A DNA stretch of 51,874 nucleotides, taken from an uncultured Clostridium sp. (GTDB lineage: Bacteria > Bacillota > Clostridia > Oscillospirales > Acutalibacteraceae). The stretch is from contig CAKUYY010000006.1 in the NCBI GenBank assembly GCA_934717555.1, positions 1 to 51,874 of the forward strand. The letters are read 5' to 3'. A program made the translations under genes and the position numbers. Below are positions 1 to 7,722 of the stretch, piece by piece. Position 1 is the first letter of the stretch. Each line of letters opens with the position of its first letter. Under the pieces are notes generated by a model. It saw only the letters and a program-made list of their open reading frames with translations. It ran no database searches and had not been told where the DNA came from.

Positions 1-547
1 GCTGGATACGGCTGTCTCCATCCAGCAAAGGCAAGGCCAAAAGCAGCCCTGTGATAAATTGGGAGCTGATATTTCCGGGAAGGGAGAAAACGCCCGGCTG
101 TAATTGCCCCTGTATGGAAAGGGGAAGCCCGCCCTCTGTGCGGCAGGATACGCCGGCGGGCGGAAGGCAGTCCAGATAGATCCCAATCGGGCGCTGGGGA
201 AGCCTGCCATGGCCGGTAAAACGGGCGGACACACCGCCGGCGGCGGCCACGGGGATCAGGAAACGAAGGGTGGAACCGGATTCCCCGCAGTCGATTTCAA
301 CTGGAGAATCGGAGAATAAATGGCGTGCGTCAACAGTCAAAGCAGAACCTAAACGTTCTGTTTCGGCCCCTAGAGATTGGATGGCTCCAATGGTCATGTC
401 AATATCGTTGCTCTGCGCGACGTTATGGATATGACAGATCCCCCGGGACAATGCCGCGCACAGGATTGCCCGGTGGGCGGCGCTTTTGGAGGGAGGGACG
501 GTTACTTCCCCGCTCAGGCGGGAAGGCGATAGGATGACATGGCTCAT
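1..547 (-). CDS. aroA: 3-phosphoshikimate 1-carboxyvinyltransferase (EPSP synthase), N-terminal part
   Basis: This is the first 182 codons of EPSP synthase, which joins phosphoenolpyruvate to shikimate-3-phosphate in the cytoplasm, the sixth step of the shikimate pathway. The window edge cuts off the rest (the family is about 430 residues). I read the N-terminal PPSKSAAHRA motif, the DCGESGSTLRFLIPVAA motif, GRLPQRPIG and GNISSQFITGLLLALP, all typical of the fold. The ATG at 547 overlaps the aroB stop as ATGA, so it is translationally coupled and last of the visible genes in the aroF-tyrA-aroB-aroA unit. No internal stop was seen. The identification is firm; only completeness is unknown. Confidence 0.97.
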   Translation of the reverse strand, partial: MSHVILSPSRLSGEVTVPPSKSAAHRAILCAALSRGICHIHNVAQSNDIDMTIGAIQSLGAETERLGSALTVDARHLFSDSPVEIDCGESGSTLRFLIPVAAAGGVSARFTGHGRLPQRPIGIYLDCLPPAGVSCRTEGGLPLSIQGQLQPGVFSLPGNISSQFITGLLLALPLLDGDSRIQ

Positions 548-1605
548 GAATGGCTCCCTCCTGTTAAGAACTCCAGCAGCTGGGCGTGGGGAACGGTATG
601 GATGAGGCTTTCCCCGATGGAAGAAAGCAGGACCAGGCGGATAGAGCTGCCGGCGCTTTTTTTATCTGAACAGGCGGCTTTCACCAGATCGGCCATGGGG
701 GCGGGATCGCTGACAGGCAATTGATACCGGGCAAGCACGTTGGCGATACGCCGCGCGGTACCGGGTTTGGTAATCCCGGCCCGTTCGGAAGCCTGGGTCA
801 TCAGCACCATCCCGATTCCCACCGCTTCCCCATGGGAAAGTTTCTGATAGCCGTATACTTTCTCCAAAGCGTGGCCCAGGGTATGCCCAAAGTTTAAGAG
901 CATGCGTTCCCCTTTTTCTTTTTCGTCATGCTCCACAATGACCCGTTTGCAGTCCACACATTCCCGGATCATATCCTCCAGGAAATCTTTGGCGTTTTCC
1001 CGCTCCAGGCGTTCCAATAGGGATTGGCTGCGGATACAGCCGTATTTGATGGCTTCCCCCATACCGTCGGCGAAGAAATGTTCCGGGAGGGTGGAAAGGG
1101 TATCCGGATCAATCAGCACCAGGCTGGGCTGCCAGAAGGCCCCTATCAAATTTTTTCCCTGAGGAAGATCCACCCCTGTTTTTCCCCCAACTGAGGAATC
1201 GATCTGGGCCAAGAGGGAGGTGGGAATCTGGATAAAGGGTACCCCTCTCAGGTAGCTGGCGGCGGCGAACCCCGCCATATCCCCGGTAACCCCCCCACCC
1301 AGGGCCACTACAAAATCGGTGCGGGTCAGTCCCCGGTCCACAAATTCCGATAACATCCCTTCCACCGTGGCTAGGCGCTTGGAGCCTTCCCCGGCCGGAA
1401 AAGAATAGGCGCTGGCGGAAATCCTGGAAGTTTGCAGGGAATCCACCACGGTTTTTCCATAAAGGGGGATGGTATTGGTATCCCCTACCACGACAGTGCG
1501 CTTTCCGGTTCCAAACAGCTGCGCCGCGCGCGGTCCGATTTGCGATAAACATCCCCGTTGAATGACAATCTGATAAGGGGTAGCGGTATGTACAGTCAGT
1601 TCCAT
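544..1605 (-). CDS. aroB: 3-dehydroquinate synthase
   Basis: This 353-residue enzyme converts DAHP to 3-dehydroquinate, using NAD and a divalent metal, as the second shikimate step. Visible motifs are the glycine-rich GGGVTGDMAGFAAASYLRG stretch, PTSLLAQIDSSVGGKTGVD, and the metal-binding NFGHTLGHALE. I place the start at 1605 (MELTVH), not the in-frame ATG at 1641. The 1605 ATG overlaps the tyrA stop as TAATG and has GGGAG just upstream, whereas the 12 extra residues of the longer form lie wholly inside tyrA. The gene overlaps aroA by four bases at the other end. Length and motifs match the family. Confidence 0.96.
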   Translation of the reverse strand: MELTVHTATPYQIVIQRGCLSQIGPRAAQLFGTGKRTVVVGDTNTIPLYGKTVVDSLQTSRISASAYSFPAGEGSKRLATVEGMLSEFVDRGLTRTDFVVALGGGVTGDMAGFAAASYLRGVPFIQIPTSLLAQIDSSVGGKTGVDLPQGKNLIGAFWQPSLVLIDPDTLSTLPEHFFADGMGEAIKYGCIRSQSLLERLERENAKDFLEDMIRECVDCKRVIVEHDEKEKGERMLLNFGHTLGHALEKVYGYQKLSHGEAVGIGMVLMTQASERAGITKPGTARRIANVLARYQLPVSDPAPMADLVKAACSDKKSAGSSIRLVLLSSIGESLIHTVPHAQLLEFLTGGSHS

Positions 1606-2435
1606 TATTCTCCCAGTGCCTCCTTGATTTGCCGTCCGCACCGCAACAAAGTTTGCAGGGCTTCCCGGTCATTGTTTTCAATGGTATTTTTGATACCGTC
1701 CAAATGGCGGATCAGCTCGTTTAGTTCCTCTACCAAAGGTTCCCGGTTTTCCAGGAATAATTCCGCCCATAAGACCTCATTGATATGCGCCACCCGGGAA
1801 ACGTCCCGGTAGCTACCGGCGGAAAACCCTTGATGATTGGGACATTGCGGGCTCATGACATACGCGCATGCCAGCGCGTGAGGGACTTGAGAGGTAAAGG
1901 CGATCATGCGGTCGTGCTCTTCCGCGCTTGTGATACAGATATTTCCAAACCCGATTTCCAGCGCCAGCTGCTTTAAGGTGTCTACATGCAGCTTGGAAGC
2001 TTCACAGGGGACGATGATATAACTAGCCCCGTTAAAAAGGGAGGCTTCCGAAGCTTCCCAGCCGTTTCGTTCCTTTCCAGCCATGGGGTGGCTGCCCGCA
2101 AAGGTAAATCCATATTGGCGGGAAAGACGGGTCAGCTCCCTGCAGACCATGGTTTTGATGCCGCAGGTATCCGTCACCAGGCAGCCGGGACGGATATAAC
2201 TGGCGTATTGTTTCACAAACTGGATAGCGGCCTCTGGATACACACAGAGATAGATGACATCTGCCTGAGAAAGAGAGGGGGCCTCTCCCATTTCATTAAT
2301 GGCCTGTACCGACAGGGCACGCTGTACCACAGAAGGGTCACGGTCAAACCCGATTACCCGATGTTCCGTATATTCGCTGAAAGCCTTGGCGAGGGAACCG
2401 CCGATCAGGCCCAGCCCGATGATTGCGATATTCAT
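1605..2435 (-). CDS. tyrA: Prephenate dehydrogenase
   Basis: This 276-residue protein oxidatively decarboxylates prephenate to 4-hydroxyphenylpyruvate, the committed step to tyrosine. The N-terminus MNIAIIGLGLIGGSLAKAF is a Rossmann NAD(P) site, and GSHPMAGKE near residue 115 carries the catalytic histidine of the family. It has neither a C-terminal ACT domain nor a chorismate mutase fusion, so chorismate mutase must be encoded elsewhere. It sits 105 bases after aroF and overlaps aroB by one base. A weak hairpin lies in the gap before it. Arogenate could be an alternative substrate; sequence alone does not separate the two. Confidence 0.93.
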   Translation of the reverse strand: MNIAIIGLGLIGGSLAKAFSEYTEHRVIGFDRDPSVVQRALSVQAINEMGEAPSLSQADVIYLCVYPEAAIQFVKQYASYIRPGCLVTDTCGIKTMVCRELTRLSRQYGFTFAGSHPMAGKERNGWEASEASLFNGASYIIVPCEASKLHVDTLKQLALEIGFGNICITSAEEHDRMIAFTSQVPHALACAYVMSPQCPNHQGFSAGSYRDVSRVAHINEVLWAELFLENREPLVEELNELIRHLDGIKNTIENNDREALQTLLRCGRQIKEALGE

Positions 2436-2540
2436 GAACCGATTCCGCCTTTTCTTGTTATGTTTTTTCAGACAGGGGCAGGATAGGGAAAAAGTCCCGG
2501 CCTCAATTCGGGGATCGAGACTTCTTTTTACAGGTAAGGA

Positions 2541-3563
2541 TCAGCCTTCCACGTTTCTGCCGAAGGCTTTGCCCACCTCGAAGATATGTTTCGCGGCGTG
2601 GTCAAACTGCTGAGGAGTGAGGGACTGGGCGCCGTCGGAGAGGGCGTGGCTGGGATCGTTGTGCACTTCGATGATGAGACCGTCGGCGCCGGCGGCCACA
2701 GCGGCCAGAGCCAGCGGTTCTACCAGCCAGGAAATACCGGAGGCGTGGCTGGGGTCCACAATGACAGGAAGATGGGAGAGCTTTTTCAGGATTGGTACAG
2801 CGGAGATATCCAGTGTGTTGCGGGTGTAGGTCTCATAGGTGCGGATACCGCGCTCACACAGGATTACCTGGTCGTTGCCCCCCGCCATGATGTATTCGGC
2901 GCTCATCAGCAGCTCTTCAATGGTAGAGGAGAGGCCGCGCTTTAACAGGATGGGCTTTTTGATGTGCCCCAATTCTTTGAGCAGTTCAAAGTTCTGCATG
3001 TTGCGGGCGCCTACCTGGATGATATCCACATCTTCAAATAGTTCAATATGGGAAACCCGCATGATTTCCGTGACAATGGGAAGGCCGGTTTTCTTGCGCG
3101 CTTCTTTCAAAAGTTCCAATCCCTCGGCTTTCAGGCCCTGAAAAGCATAGGGGGAGGTACGGGGCTTGAAGGCACCGCCCCGCAGAAACTGCGCGCCGGA
3201 GGCTTTTACGCTTTCGGCTACCTCACAGATCTGGGCTTCACTTTCCACAGAACAGGGGCCGGCCATCAGCGCGATGCTGCCGTCGCCGATAGTTTGGCCG
3301 GTGGGCAGAGTAATGACGGTATTGTCAGGGTGAAATTTACGGTTGGCCTTTTTGTAGGGTTCCTGGACACGTTTGACGCTTTCCACGATATCTTGGGCTG
3401 CCACATAGTCGATGTCCACCACAGAGGTATCGCCGATCAACCCAAGGACGGTGGATTGGGTACCCACCCAGGAGTTGACCTTTACGTGGTACATGTCCTG
3501 TAAAGTATTAGAAAAATTTTCAAGCTGTTCTTTGGAGCACTGAGGTTTCAATACAATAATCAT
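2541..3563 (-). CDS. aroF: 3-deoxy-7-phosphoheptulonate (DAHP) synthase, type I-beta with N-terminal ferredoxin-like domain
   Basis: DAHP synthase condenses phosphoenolpyruvate with erythrose-4-phosphate and is the entry point of aromatic biosynthesis. The 340-residue protein has an N-terminal regulatory ferredoxin-like domain (about residues 1-70, beginning MIIVLKPQ) and a catalytic barrel with AGPCSVES (metal-ligand Cys near 104), FKPRTSPYAFQG, the LLKRG lysine and VDPSHASG. In characterised type I-beta enzymes the N-terminal domain mediates Tyr/Phe feedback. I start at ATG 3563 because GGGAGG lies 9 bases upstream; the in-frame ATG at 3587 precedes that site. It is first in the operon behind the aromatic leader and terminator at 3667-3874, consistent with transcriptional control of pathway entry. 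Confidence 0.96.
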   Translation of the reverse strand: MIIVLKPQCSKEQLENFSNTLQDMYHVKVNSWVGTQSTVLGLIGDTSVVDIDYVAAQDIVESVKRVQEPYKKANRKFHPDNTVITLPTGQTIGDGSIALMAGPCSVESEAQICEVAESVKASGAQFLRGGAFKPRTSPYAFQGLKAEGLELLKEARKKTGLPIVTEIMRVSHIELFEDVDIIQVGARNMQNFELLKELGHIKKPILLKRGLSSTIEELLMSAEYIMAGGNDQVILCERGIRTYETYTRNTLDISAVPILKKLSHLPVIVDPSHASGISWLVEPLALAAVAAGADGLIIEVHNDPSHALSDGAQSLTPQQFDHAAKHIFEVGKAFGRNVEG

Positions 3564-3666
3564 AATAAAATTCCTCCCATAGGGCAAGTTTACCTTTCGG
3601 CTGGGATGCGGCCGCTGCTTCCCTCCCCAAAGGGTTTAGCCCGGTTGATAGATAAAAGGATAAAAT

Positions 3667-3702
3667 AAAAACAGCGGAACTCGCTGTGAGTTCCGCTGTT
3701 TT
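3667..3702 (-). terminator. Intrinsic terminator in the aroF leader (attenuator)
   Basis: On the minus strand a 14-bp perfect stem (arms 3701-3688 and 3682-3669, loop of 5) is followed by TTTTTATTTT. It lies about 100 bases before the aroF start and 47 bases after the leader ORF stop, so transcripts from the promoter at 3939-3968 must pass it to reach aroF. The 5' arm ends in CGGAACTC, which can instead pair with GAGTTTTG at 3811-3804 inside the leader ORF, giving a candidate antiterminator. Confidence 0.85.
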
Positions 3703-3748
3703 ATCATCATCCTGATATGACAAAAAAGAATGAAACGCTTATCTGCGC

Positions 3749-3874
3749 TTACAAGGCGGTATCCAATACAGAAACATTCACAGCTTTGATTTTATGGCAT
3801 GCCCAAAACTCCCAGTAAAGATAGCTGGGAGTACCAAAGCGTATAAATCGTTTGGTTTGAGCGTATACAGTCAT
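3749..3874 (-). CDS. Putative aromatic-rich attenuation leader peptide of the aro operon
   Basis: This is a 41-codon ORF with an ATG at 3874 and AGAGGA about eight bases upstream, placed between a promoter and an intrinsic terminator ahead of aroF. It holds three Tyr, three Phe and two Trp codons, with the cluster YLYWEFW at residues 18-24. An 8-bp hairpin (ACTCCCAG at 3832-3825 with CTGGGAGT at 3815-3808) lies within it, with the Tyr codons in its loop. The 3' arm continues into GAGTTTTG, which can pair with the terminator 5' arm. This is the arrangement of a ribosome-mediated attenuator. It resembles no protein family I know, and translation is inferred. Confidence 0.65.
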   Translation of the reverse strand: MTVYAQTKRFIRFGTPSYLYWEFWACHKIKAVNVSVLDTAL

Positions 3875-3938
3875 GGTGAATGTCCTCTCTCACTTTATCG
3901 TGGGTATTCCACCGAAAAATTCTTCTTGTTTCCCTGTT

Positions 3939-3968
3939 ATGATAATACGCATACCTGCATATTGTCAA
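3939..3968 (-). promoter_or_regulatory. Promoter of the aroF-tyrA-aroB-aroA unit
   Basis: On the minus strand a perfect -35 TTGACA (3968-3963) is followed after 18 bases by TATCAT (3944-3939). The start of transcription would fall near 3932, giving about 58 bases of leader before the leader ORF at 3874. Confidence 0.7.
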
Positions 3969-4071
3969 GAGAAATTCGAAATTTTCAGATAAGGGCCATA
4001 GGGTTAAGGGGAAAAGCGTGAAATCAAACGGAGAAGAAACAATAACCCCATACTGAAAAGGGAACTACAGG

Positions 4072-4117
4072 AAAAACACTTCAGAGCGGTTTGTCAAAAA
4101 CCAGATCCGAAGTGTTT
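4072..4117 (-). terminator. Terminator after aroK
   Basis: Arms AAACACTTC and GAAGTGTTT close an extended stem with an inner GGTTT/AAACC helix. On the minus strand it is followed by a short T run. It lies about 125 bases downstream of the aroK stop and upstream of the aroF promoter, so it separates the two aro units. Confidence 0.65.
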
Positions 4118-4140
4118 GAAACGGTAAAAATTTTGACAGG

Positions 4141-4217
4141 AAATCCTGATGGTTTGCTTATGCGGCTTAAATGGCAAAATAGAAAATTGCCCGCCAATGG
4201 CGGCGGCATCAGGATTT
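4141..4217. repeat. 11-bp perfect inverted repeat enclosing two smaller hairpins, after aroK
   Basis: AAATCCTGATG (4141-4151) and CATCAGGATTT (4207-4217) are exact inverse complements. Between them lie GGCAA/TTGCC and CCGCCA/TGGCGG pairings, so the whole 77 bases could fold as one branched element directly behind the aroK stop. It may be part of the 3' untranslated region or an intergenic repeat; function unknown. Confidence 0.5.
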
Positions 4218-4241
4218 TCTGATCTATTTAGGAATTCCGCG

Positions 4242-4787
4242 TTACATCGTTACAGGATTTTTATCTGGGGAATCCAGCCCCAGCGCTTCCAGAATTTCCT
4301 GGCATACGGTATTGGGGGAACCTTTTCCAGAAACCACGATATCAGACGCCCTTTGATAGATGGGCAGCCTTTTTTCATAGAGCTCTTTCATGGCGGCGTC
4401 CCGGTCCGGCAGGTTGAGCAGAGGGCGGGTGGTATCCCCGGACAGCCGGCGGCGGAGGACAGAGAGCGGGGGATTGAGCAGGATAATCCTGCCGTTTTGG
4501 CGAAGCGCCTGCTGATTGCGTTCAAATGTCAGGGCGCCGCCGCCGGTAGCGATGACAGTACCGCCGCTTTTTGACAGTTCTTTGGCGCATTCATATTCCA
4601 TATCCCGAAAGGCTTGTTCCCCTAACTGGGCAAAAATTTCCGATACTTTGCGGCCGGCTTTCTGTTCAATATAATGATCCATATCCACAAAAGGCACCCC
4701 GAGCCGCTTGGAGAGCTTTTTGCCTACAGTGGTCTTGCCGCATCCCATAAATCCACATAACACGATATTGTAGGTTAAAGCTGCCAT
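4242..4787 (-). CDS. aroK: Shikimate kinase
   Basis: This 181-residue P-loop kinase phosphorylates shikimate at the 3-hydroxyl with ATP. I see Walker A in GFMGCGKTTVGK near residues 11-22, the shikimate-binding DMDHYIEQKAG, a TGGGAL segment, and the lid region with RPLL. The start is at 4787 (MAALTYNIVL): the aroE stop ends two bases before it, and GGGGAAA lies just upstream within aroE. A longer in-frame reading to 4874 would overlap aroE by 29 codons and is unlikely. It is co-transcribed with aroE and followed by the terminator at 4072-4117. Confidence 0.95.
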   Translation of the reverse strand: MAALTYNIVLCGFMGCGKTTVGKKLSKRLGVPFVDMDHYIEQKAGRKVSEIFAQLGEQAFRDMEYECAKELSKSGGTVIATGGGALTFERNQQALRQNGRIILLNPPLSVLRRRLSGDTTRPLLNLPDRDAAMKELYEKRLPIYQRASDIVVSGKGSPNTVCQEILEALGLDSPDKNPVTM

Positions 4788-4788
4788 A

Positions 4789-5637
4789 TTATTTCCCCGC
4801 AAACTGTTTTTGCAGTTCCTTGGAACTGTCTTCGCATAGCTGATCGATATCTTCCTCCCGATATTCCGAACCATCCCAGATTTTATGGGAAGCTACTGCC
4901 TGCCACACCAGCATGGGCATTCCGCCCACTGCTTTGGAACCGTTGGCCCGGGCCGCCTGTAACAGTTTGGTATCCAAAGGATTATACACGGCGTCGAATA
5001 CATTGGCGCTGTTCGCCAGAACTTTGTCACAGACAGGGATGGCGTCTGTTTCCGGATACATCCCCACAGGGGTGGCGTTCACCAACAGGTCAATAGGGTC
5101 TCCCAAATGTTCCAGCAGACAGGTGGAAATAGCCGCCGTATGCAGGTTGGAAAGCAGTTCGCCTGCCAAACGGGCCGCCATGGAGAGATCCTCCCGGCGC
5201 ACCGCCAGGGTGGTGGAACAGCCGGCGATACAGGCTTCATAAGCCATGGTACGGGCCACTCCCCCGGTACCTACGATCACAACCCGGCCGCTTAACGGAA
5301 TGCCCGCTTTTTGCAAAGCAATGACAAACCCATCAGGGTCAGTGGTGTATCCGGAAGAAACGCCGTCCACTGTTTTGACGGTATTGACCGAACCATACAT
5401 TTGGGCGACCCGATCCAGTTCATCCAGATAAGGGATAATCGTCTGTTTATGGGGAATGGTGATATTAAATCCATCTAATTCTTTCAGGGAAGGGATCACC
5501 TGCTCCAGATTTTCCGGGGCGACATCCATTACCTGGTAGTCGGCCTCTATACCGGCCAGCTCGAAAAGACGGGAATGAATAAAAGGGGACATGGTGTGTC
5601 CAATGGGATGGCCAATCACTGCGAACTGCTTTTTCAT
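4789..5637 (-). CDS. aroE: Shikimate dehydrogenase
   Basis: This 282-residue enzyme reduces 3-dehydroshikimate to shikimate with NADPH. I read the substrate-binding GHPIGHTMSPFIHS at the N-terminus, FNITIPHKQT with the catalytic lysine near residue 65, the Rossmann turn GTGGVARTMAYEA and NATPVGMYP. Start ATG 5637 has GAGGTG seven bases upstream. The four-residue-longer reading from a GTG inside that ribosome binding site is rejected. It is first of the two-gene aroE-aroK unit. I saw no convincing promoter in the AT-rich stretch upstream. Confidence 0.95.
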   Translation of the reverse strand: MKKQFAVIGHPIGHTMSPFIHSRLFELAGIEADYQVMDVAPENLEQVIPSLKELDGFNITIPHKQTIIPYLDELDRVAQMYGSVNTVKTVDGVSSGYTTDPDGFVIALQKAGIPLSGRVVIVGTGGVARTMAYEACIAGCSTTLAVRREDLSMAARLAGELLSNLHTAAISTCLLEHLGDPIDLLVNATPVGMYPETDAIPVCDKVLANSANVFDAVYNPLDTKLLQAARANGSKAVGGMPMLVWQAVASHKIWDGSEYREEDIDQLCEDSSKELQKQFAGK

Positions 5638-5862
5638 AAACAACACCTCAATTTTAAAGATTTCATATTTTTAAAATGCTCCAATCTATCAAGCTGCGAA
5701 AAGCGTATCGATACCCCTTTTGCTGGATATATCTCACAGGACGATAAAAATAAAAAACGTCCCCCAAAAGGCAAATCTTAAATTTTTTTCGCAGGATTCC
5801 TAACTTTTTTCCCTGTAGAGGGAGCAAAATCCATTTAGATTGGTAAAAATATTATTTAGTTA
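5638..5862. other. AT-rich gene-free stretch between aroE and the acpP promoter
   Basis: This is the divergent spacer between aroE (minus) and acpP (plus). It contains a GGACG/CGTCC inverted repeat around an A/T loop (about 5739-5765), which could be a hairpin on either strand. The aroE promoter should lie here but I could not find a clear -35/-10 pair. No coding sequence is supported. Confidence 0.4.
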
Positions 5863-5891
5863 TTGACAAAGCGCGTATTTGCTAATAAGAT
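5863..5891 (+). promoter_or_regulatory. Promoter of acpP
   Basis: Perfect TTGACA (5863-5868), a 17-base spacer and TAAGAT (5886-5891). It would initiate near 5898, leaving a leader of about 140 bases before acpP. Confidence 0.65.
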
Positions 5892-5929
5892 GTGGATATA
5901 GAAATTGTCTTGTGTCTGATAAAAGGAAT

Positions 5930-5991
5930 CCGCCTACAGTTAGATTGTACACGAAAGTGCCAGTTTTGTCTATTGTCTAAGGCGGTTTTTT
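5930..5991 (+). terminator. Terminator-like stem in the acpP leader (possible attenuator)
   Basis: CCGCCT (5930-5935) pairs with AGGCGG (5980-5985), directly followed by six T residues. Within the 44-base interior a TTAGA/TCTA pairing and a CAC-GAAA-GTG tetraloop hairpin are possible. It lies between the acpP promoter and the acpP ribosome binding site, so it is positioned to reduce read-through. The outer stem is only 6 bp, so this is tentative. Confidence 0.45.
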
Positions 5992-6040
5992 GTCGGCATA
6001 TTGTCCTTTCTAGCCCAAAAATTTCAAGGAGGAGTTTTTT

Positions 6041-6268
6041 ATGGTACTGGAAAAAGTAAAAGCAATTCTGAGCGAACAGTTTGACGTAGAGGAGGATTCC
6101 ATCACTGCTGAGACCAGAATCTCTGAGGATCTGGGCGCGGATTCTCTGGACGTGGTAGATTTGCTGATGTCTTTGGAAGATGAATTTGAAGTAGAAGTTC
6201 CCGATGATGAGATCGAGAACATCAAAACAGTCGGCGAACTCGTAAAATATATCGAGAGCAACATGTAA
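6041..6268 (+). CDS. acpP: Acyl carrier protein
   Basis: This 75-residue acidic protein carries acyl chains in fatty acid synthesis. The serine of DLGADSLDVVDLLMSLED (near residue 36) is the phosphopantetheine attachment site. AAGGAGGAG lies nine bases before the ATG. It has its own promoter and a strong terminator and is not next to fab genes here, although fab genes often neighbour acpP in other bacteria. Length and motif are canonical. Confidence 0.97.
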   Translation: MVLEKVKAILSEQFDVEEDSITAETRISEDLGADSLDVVDLLMSLEDEFEVEVPDDEIENIKTVGELVKYIESNM

Positions 6269-6282
6269 GTTTGAGGAGAAAG

Positions 6283-6318
6283 GCCGCTGCACAGAATGGA
6301 TCTGTGTGGCGGCTTTTT
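6283..6318 (+). terminator. Terminator of acpP
   Basis: GCCGC-tg-CACAGA and TCTGTG-tg-GCGGC form an 11-bp stem interrupted by a small symmetric internal loop, followed by TTTTTG, 14 bases after the acpP stop. Confidence 0.85.
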
Positions 6319-6392
6319 GTATTCTTACCTTTTTTATAGAAGAATTTACCGAATAAATTTGGGTAAAATGGTAGTAGTTATGCAAAATAGGA

Positions 6393-6421
6393 TTGAAAAT
6401 GCAAGGGCCTTTTACTATAAT
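6393..6421 (+). promoter_or_regulatory. Promoter of the decarboxylase beta/gamma genes
   Basis: TTGAAA (6393-6398), 17 bases, then a perfect TATAAT (6416-6421). The leader of about 145 bases contains a 9-bp stem (AACCGGGAA 6510-6518 with TTCCCGGTT 6541-6549) ending 10 bases before the ribosome binding site. The rest of the 6319-6573 gap is AT-rich with nothing else evident. Confidence 0.65.
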
Positions 6422-6573
6422 AATTTTAATTGCACAATGTAAACTTTTCTGCTTTTTCTATAGAAGAGATTCTTTTTTCTTCTGCGGAAAACAGGAAAAT
6501 ATTTCACTTAACCGGGAAGCAGTGGAATGTTTCAGTTAATTTCCCGGTTTAGGAAGAAAGGGAGGGAAAAACC

Positions 6574-7710
6574 TTGTCAGATTTTGCATTTTTGCTGGAG
6601 GGAATCCAGGGGATCACGCCTCAAATCCTGGTGATGTGGGTGATCGGCGGACTGCTCATCTTTTTGGCCATCAAAAAAGATATGGAACCGGCTTTGCTCT
6701 TGCCTATGGGGTTTGGGGCTATTTTGGTCAATATCCCGTTTACCGGGGTATTAAACACCGATATGGCCAATGGCATTATCGAATGGCTGTTTAACGTGGG
6801 AATCCACGCGGCGGAAGCCATGCCGCTGCTGCTCTTCGTTGGGGTAGGGGCGATGATCGATTTTGGCCCGCTGCTCAGCAATCCCAAAATGCTGCTCTTT
6901 GGAGGGGCCGCGCAGCTGGGAATTTTTATCACGGTCATCCTGGCGGTATTGCTGGGCTTTCCCCTGCGGGACGCGATGTCCATCGGTATCATTGGGGCGG
7001 CGGATGGGCCCACCTCGATCCTGGTTTCCCAGCAGCTTCAGAGCATGTATATGGGGGCTATCGCGGTGGCGGCGTATTCCTATATGGCGTTGGTGCCCAT
7101 CATACAGCCGTTTACCATCCGGCTGGTTACCACCAAGAAGGAACGCATGATTCGGATGCCCTATAATCCAAAGCAGGTTTCCCGCACAACAAGAATTCTA
7201 TTTCCCATTATTGTCACCCTGATTTCCGGCCTAATCGCTCCGGATTCCGTGGCCCTGGTGGGATTCCTGATGTTCGGAAACCTTTTGCGGGAATGCGGCC
7301 GTCTGGAAAGCTTATCCCAGGCCGCTCAGGGTCCCCTGGCCAATTTAATCACCATTTTCTTAGGGATTACCATTGCGTTCCAGATGAGGGCTGATGTGTT
7401 TGTCAACTGGGGTACCCTGATTGTGATGGTGCTGGGCCTGTTCGCTTTTATCCTGGATACCATCGGCGGTGTTCTGTTTGCCAAACTGATAAACCTTTTC
7501 CTTCCTAAGGAAAAGAAAATCAACCCCATGGTGGGAGGGGCCGGAATTTCGGCTTTCCCCATGTCATCCAGGGTGATCCAGAAAATGGCAGCTAAGGAAG
7601 ATCCGGAGAATTTCGTGCTGATGCACGCGGTAGGGGCCAATGTGGCCGGGCAAATTGGTTCAGTGGTGGCCGGGGGGATTATTTTATCCCTGGCGGCTTC
7701 CCTGCTCTAA
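6574..7710 (+). CDS. Sodium ion-translocating decarboxylase, beta subunit (OadB/GcdB/MmdB family)
   Basis: This 378-residue integral membrane protein is of the family that couples decarboxylation of a carboxybiotin intermediate to Na+ export. About nine hydrophobic segments are evident. The diagnostic GIIGAADGPTSILVSQ stretch (near residues 141-156) contains the conserved Na+-site aspartate, and GAGISAFPMSSRV near residue 325 is also typical. Translation begins at TTG 6574, with GGGAGG eight bases upstream. The gamma-like gene follows after 12 bases. The substrate (oxaloacetate, glutaconyl-CoA or methylmalonyl-CoA) cannot be told from beta alone, and no alpha or biotin carrier gene is in the window. 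Confidence 0.9.
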   Translation: MSDFAFLLEGIQGITPQILVMWVIGGLLIFLAIKKDMEPALLLPMGFGAILVNIPFTGVLNTDMANGIIEWLFNVGIHAAEAMPLLLFVGVGAMIDFGPLLSNPKMLLFGGAAQLGIFITVILAVLLGFPLRDAMSIGIIGAADGPTSILVSQQLQSMYMGAIAVAAYSYMALVPIIQPFTIRLVTTKKERMIRMPYNPKQVSRTTRILFPIIVTLISGLIAPDSVALVGFLMFGNLLRECGRLESLSQAAQGPLANLITIFLGITIAFQMRADVFVNWGTLIVMVLGLFAFILDTIGGVLFAKLINLFLPKEKKINPMVGGAGISAFPMSSRVIQKMAAKEDPENFVLMHAVGANVAGQIGSVVAGGIILSLAASLL

Positions 7711-7722
7711 GGAGGGGTCTCA

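Noticed and set aside
3740..3780. Possible T-box core (TTGGATACCGCC on the minus strand) in the aroF leader
   Set aside because: It resembles the T-box UGGN-ACCGCG sequence but has one extra base, and UGGA would pair with a UCCA acceptor end, not that of Tyr, Phe or Trp tRNAs. It also falls inside the leader ORF and away from the terminator stem.
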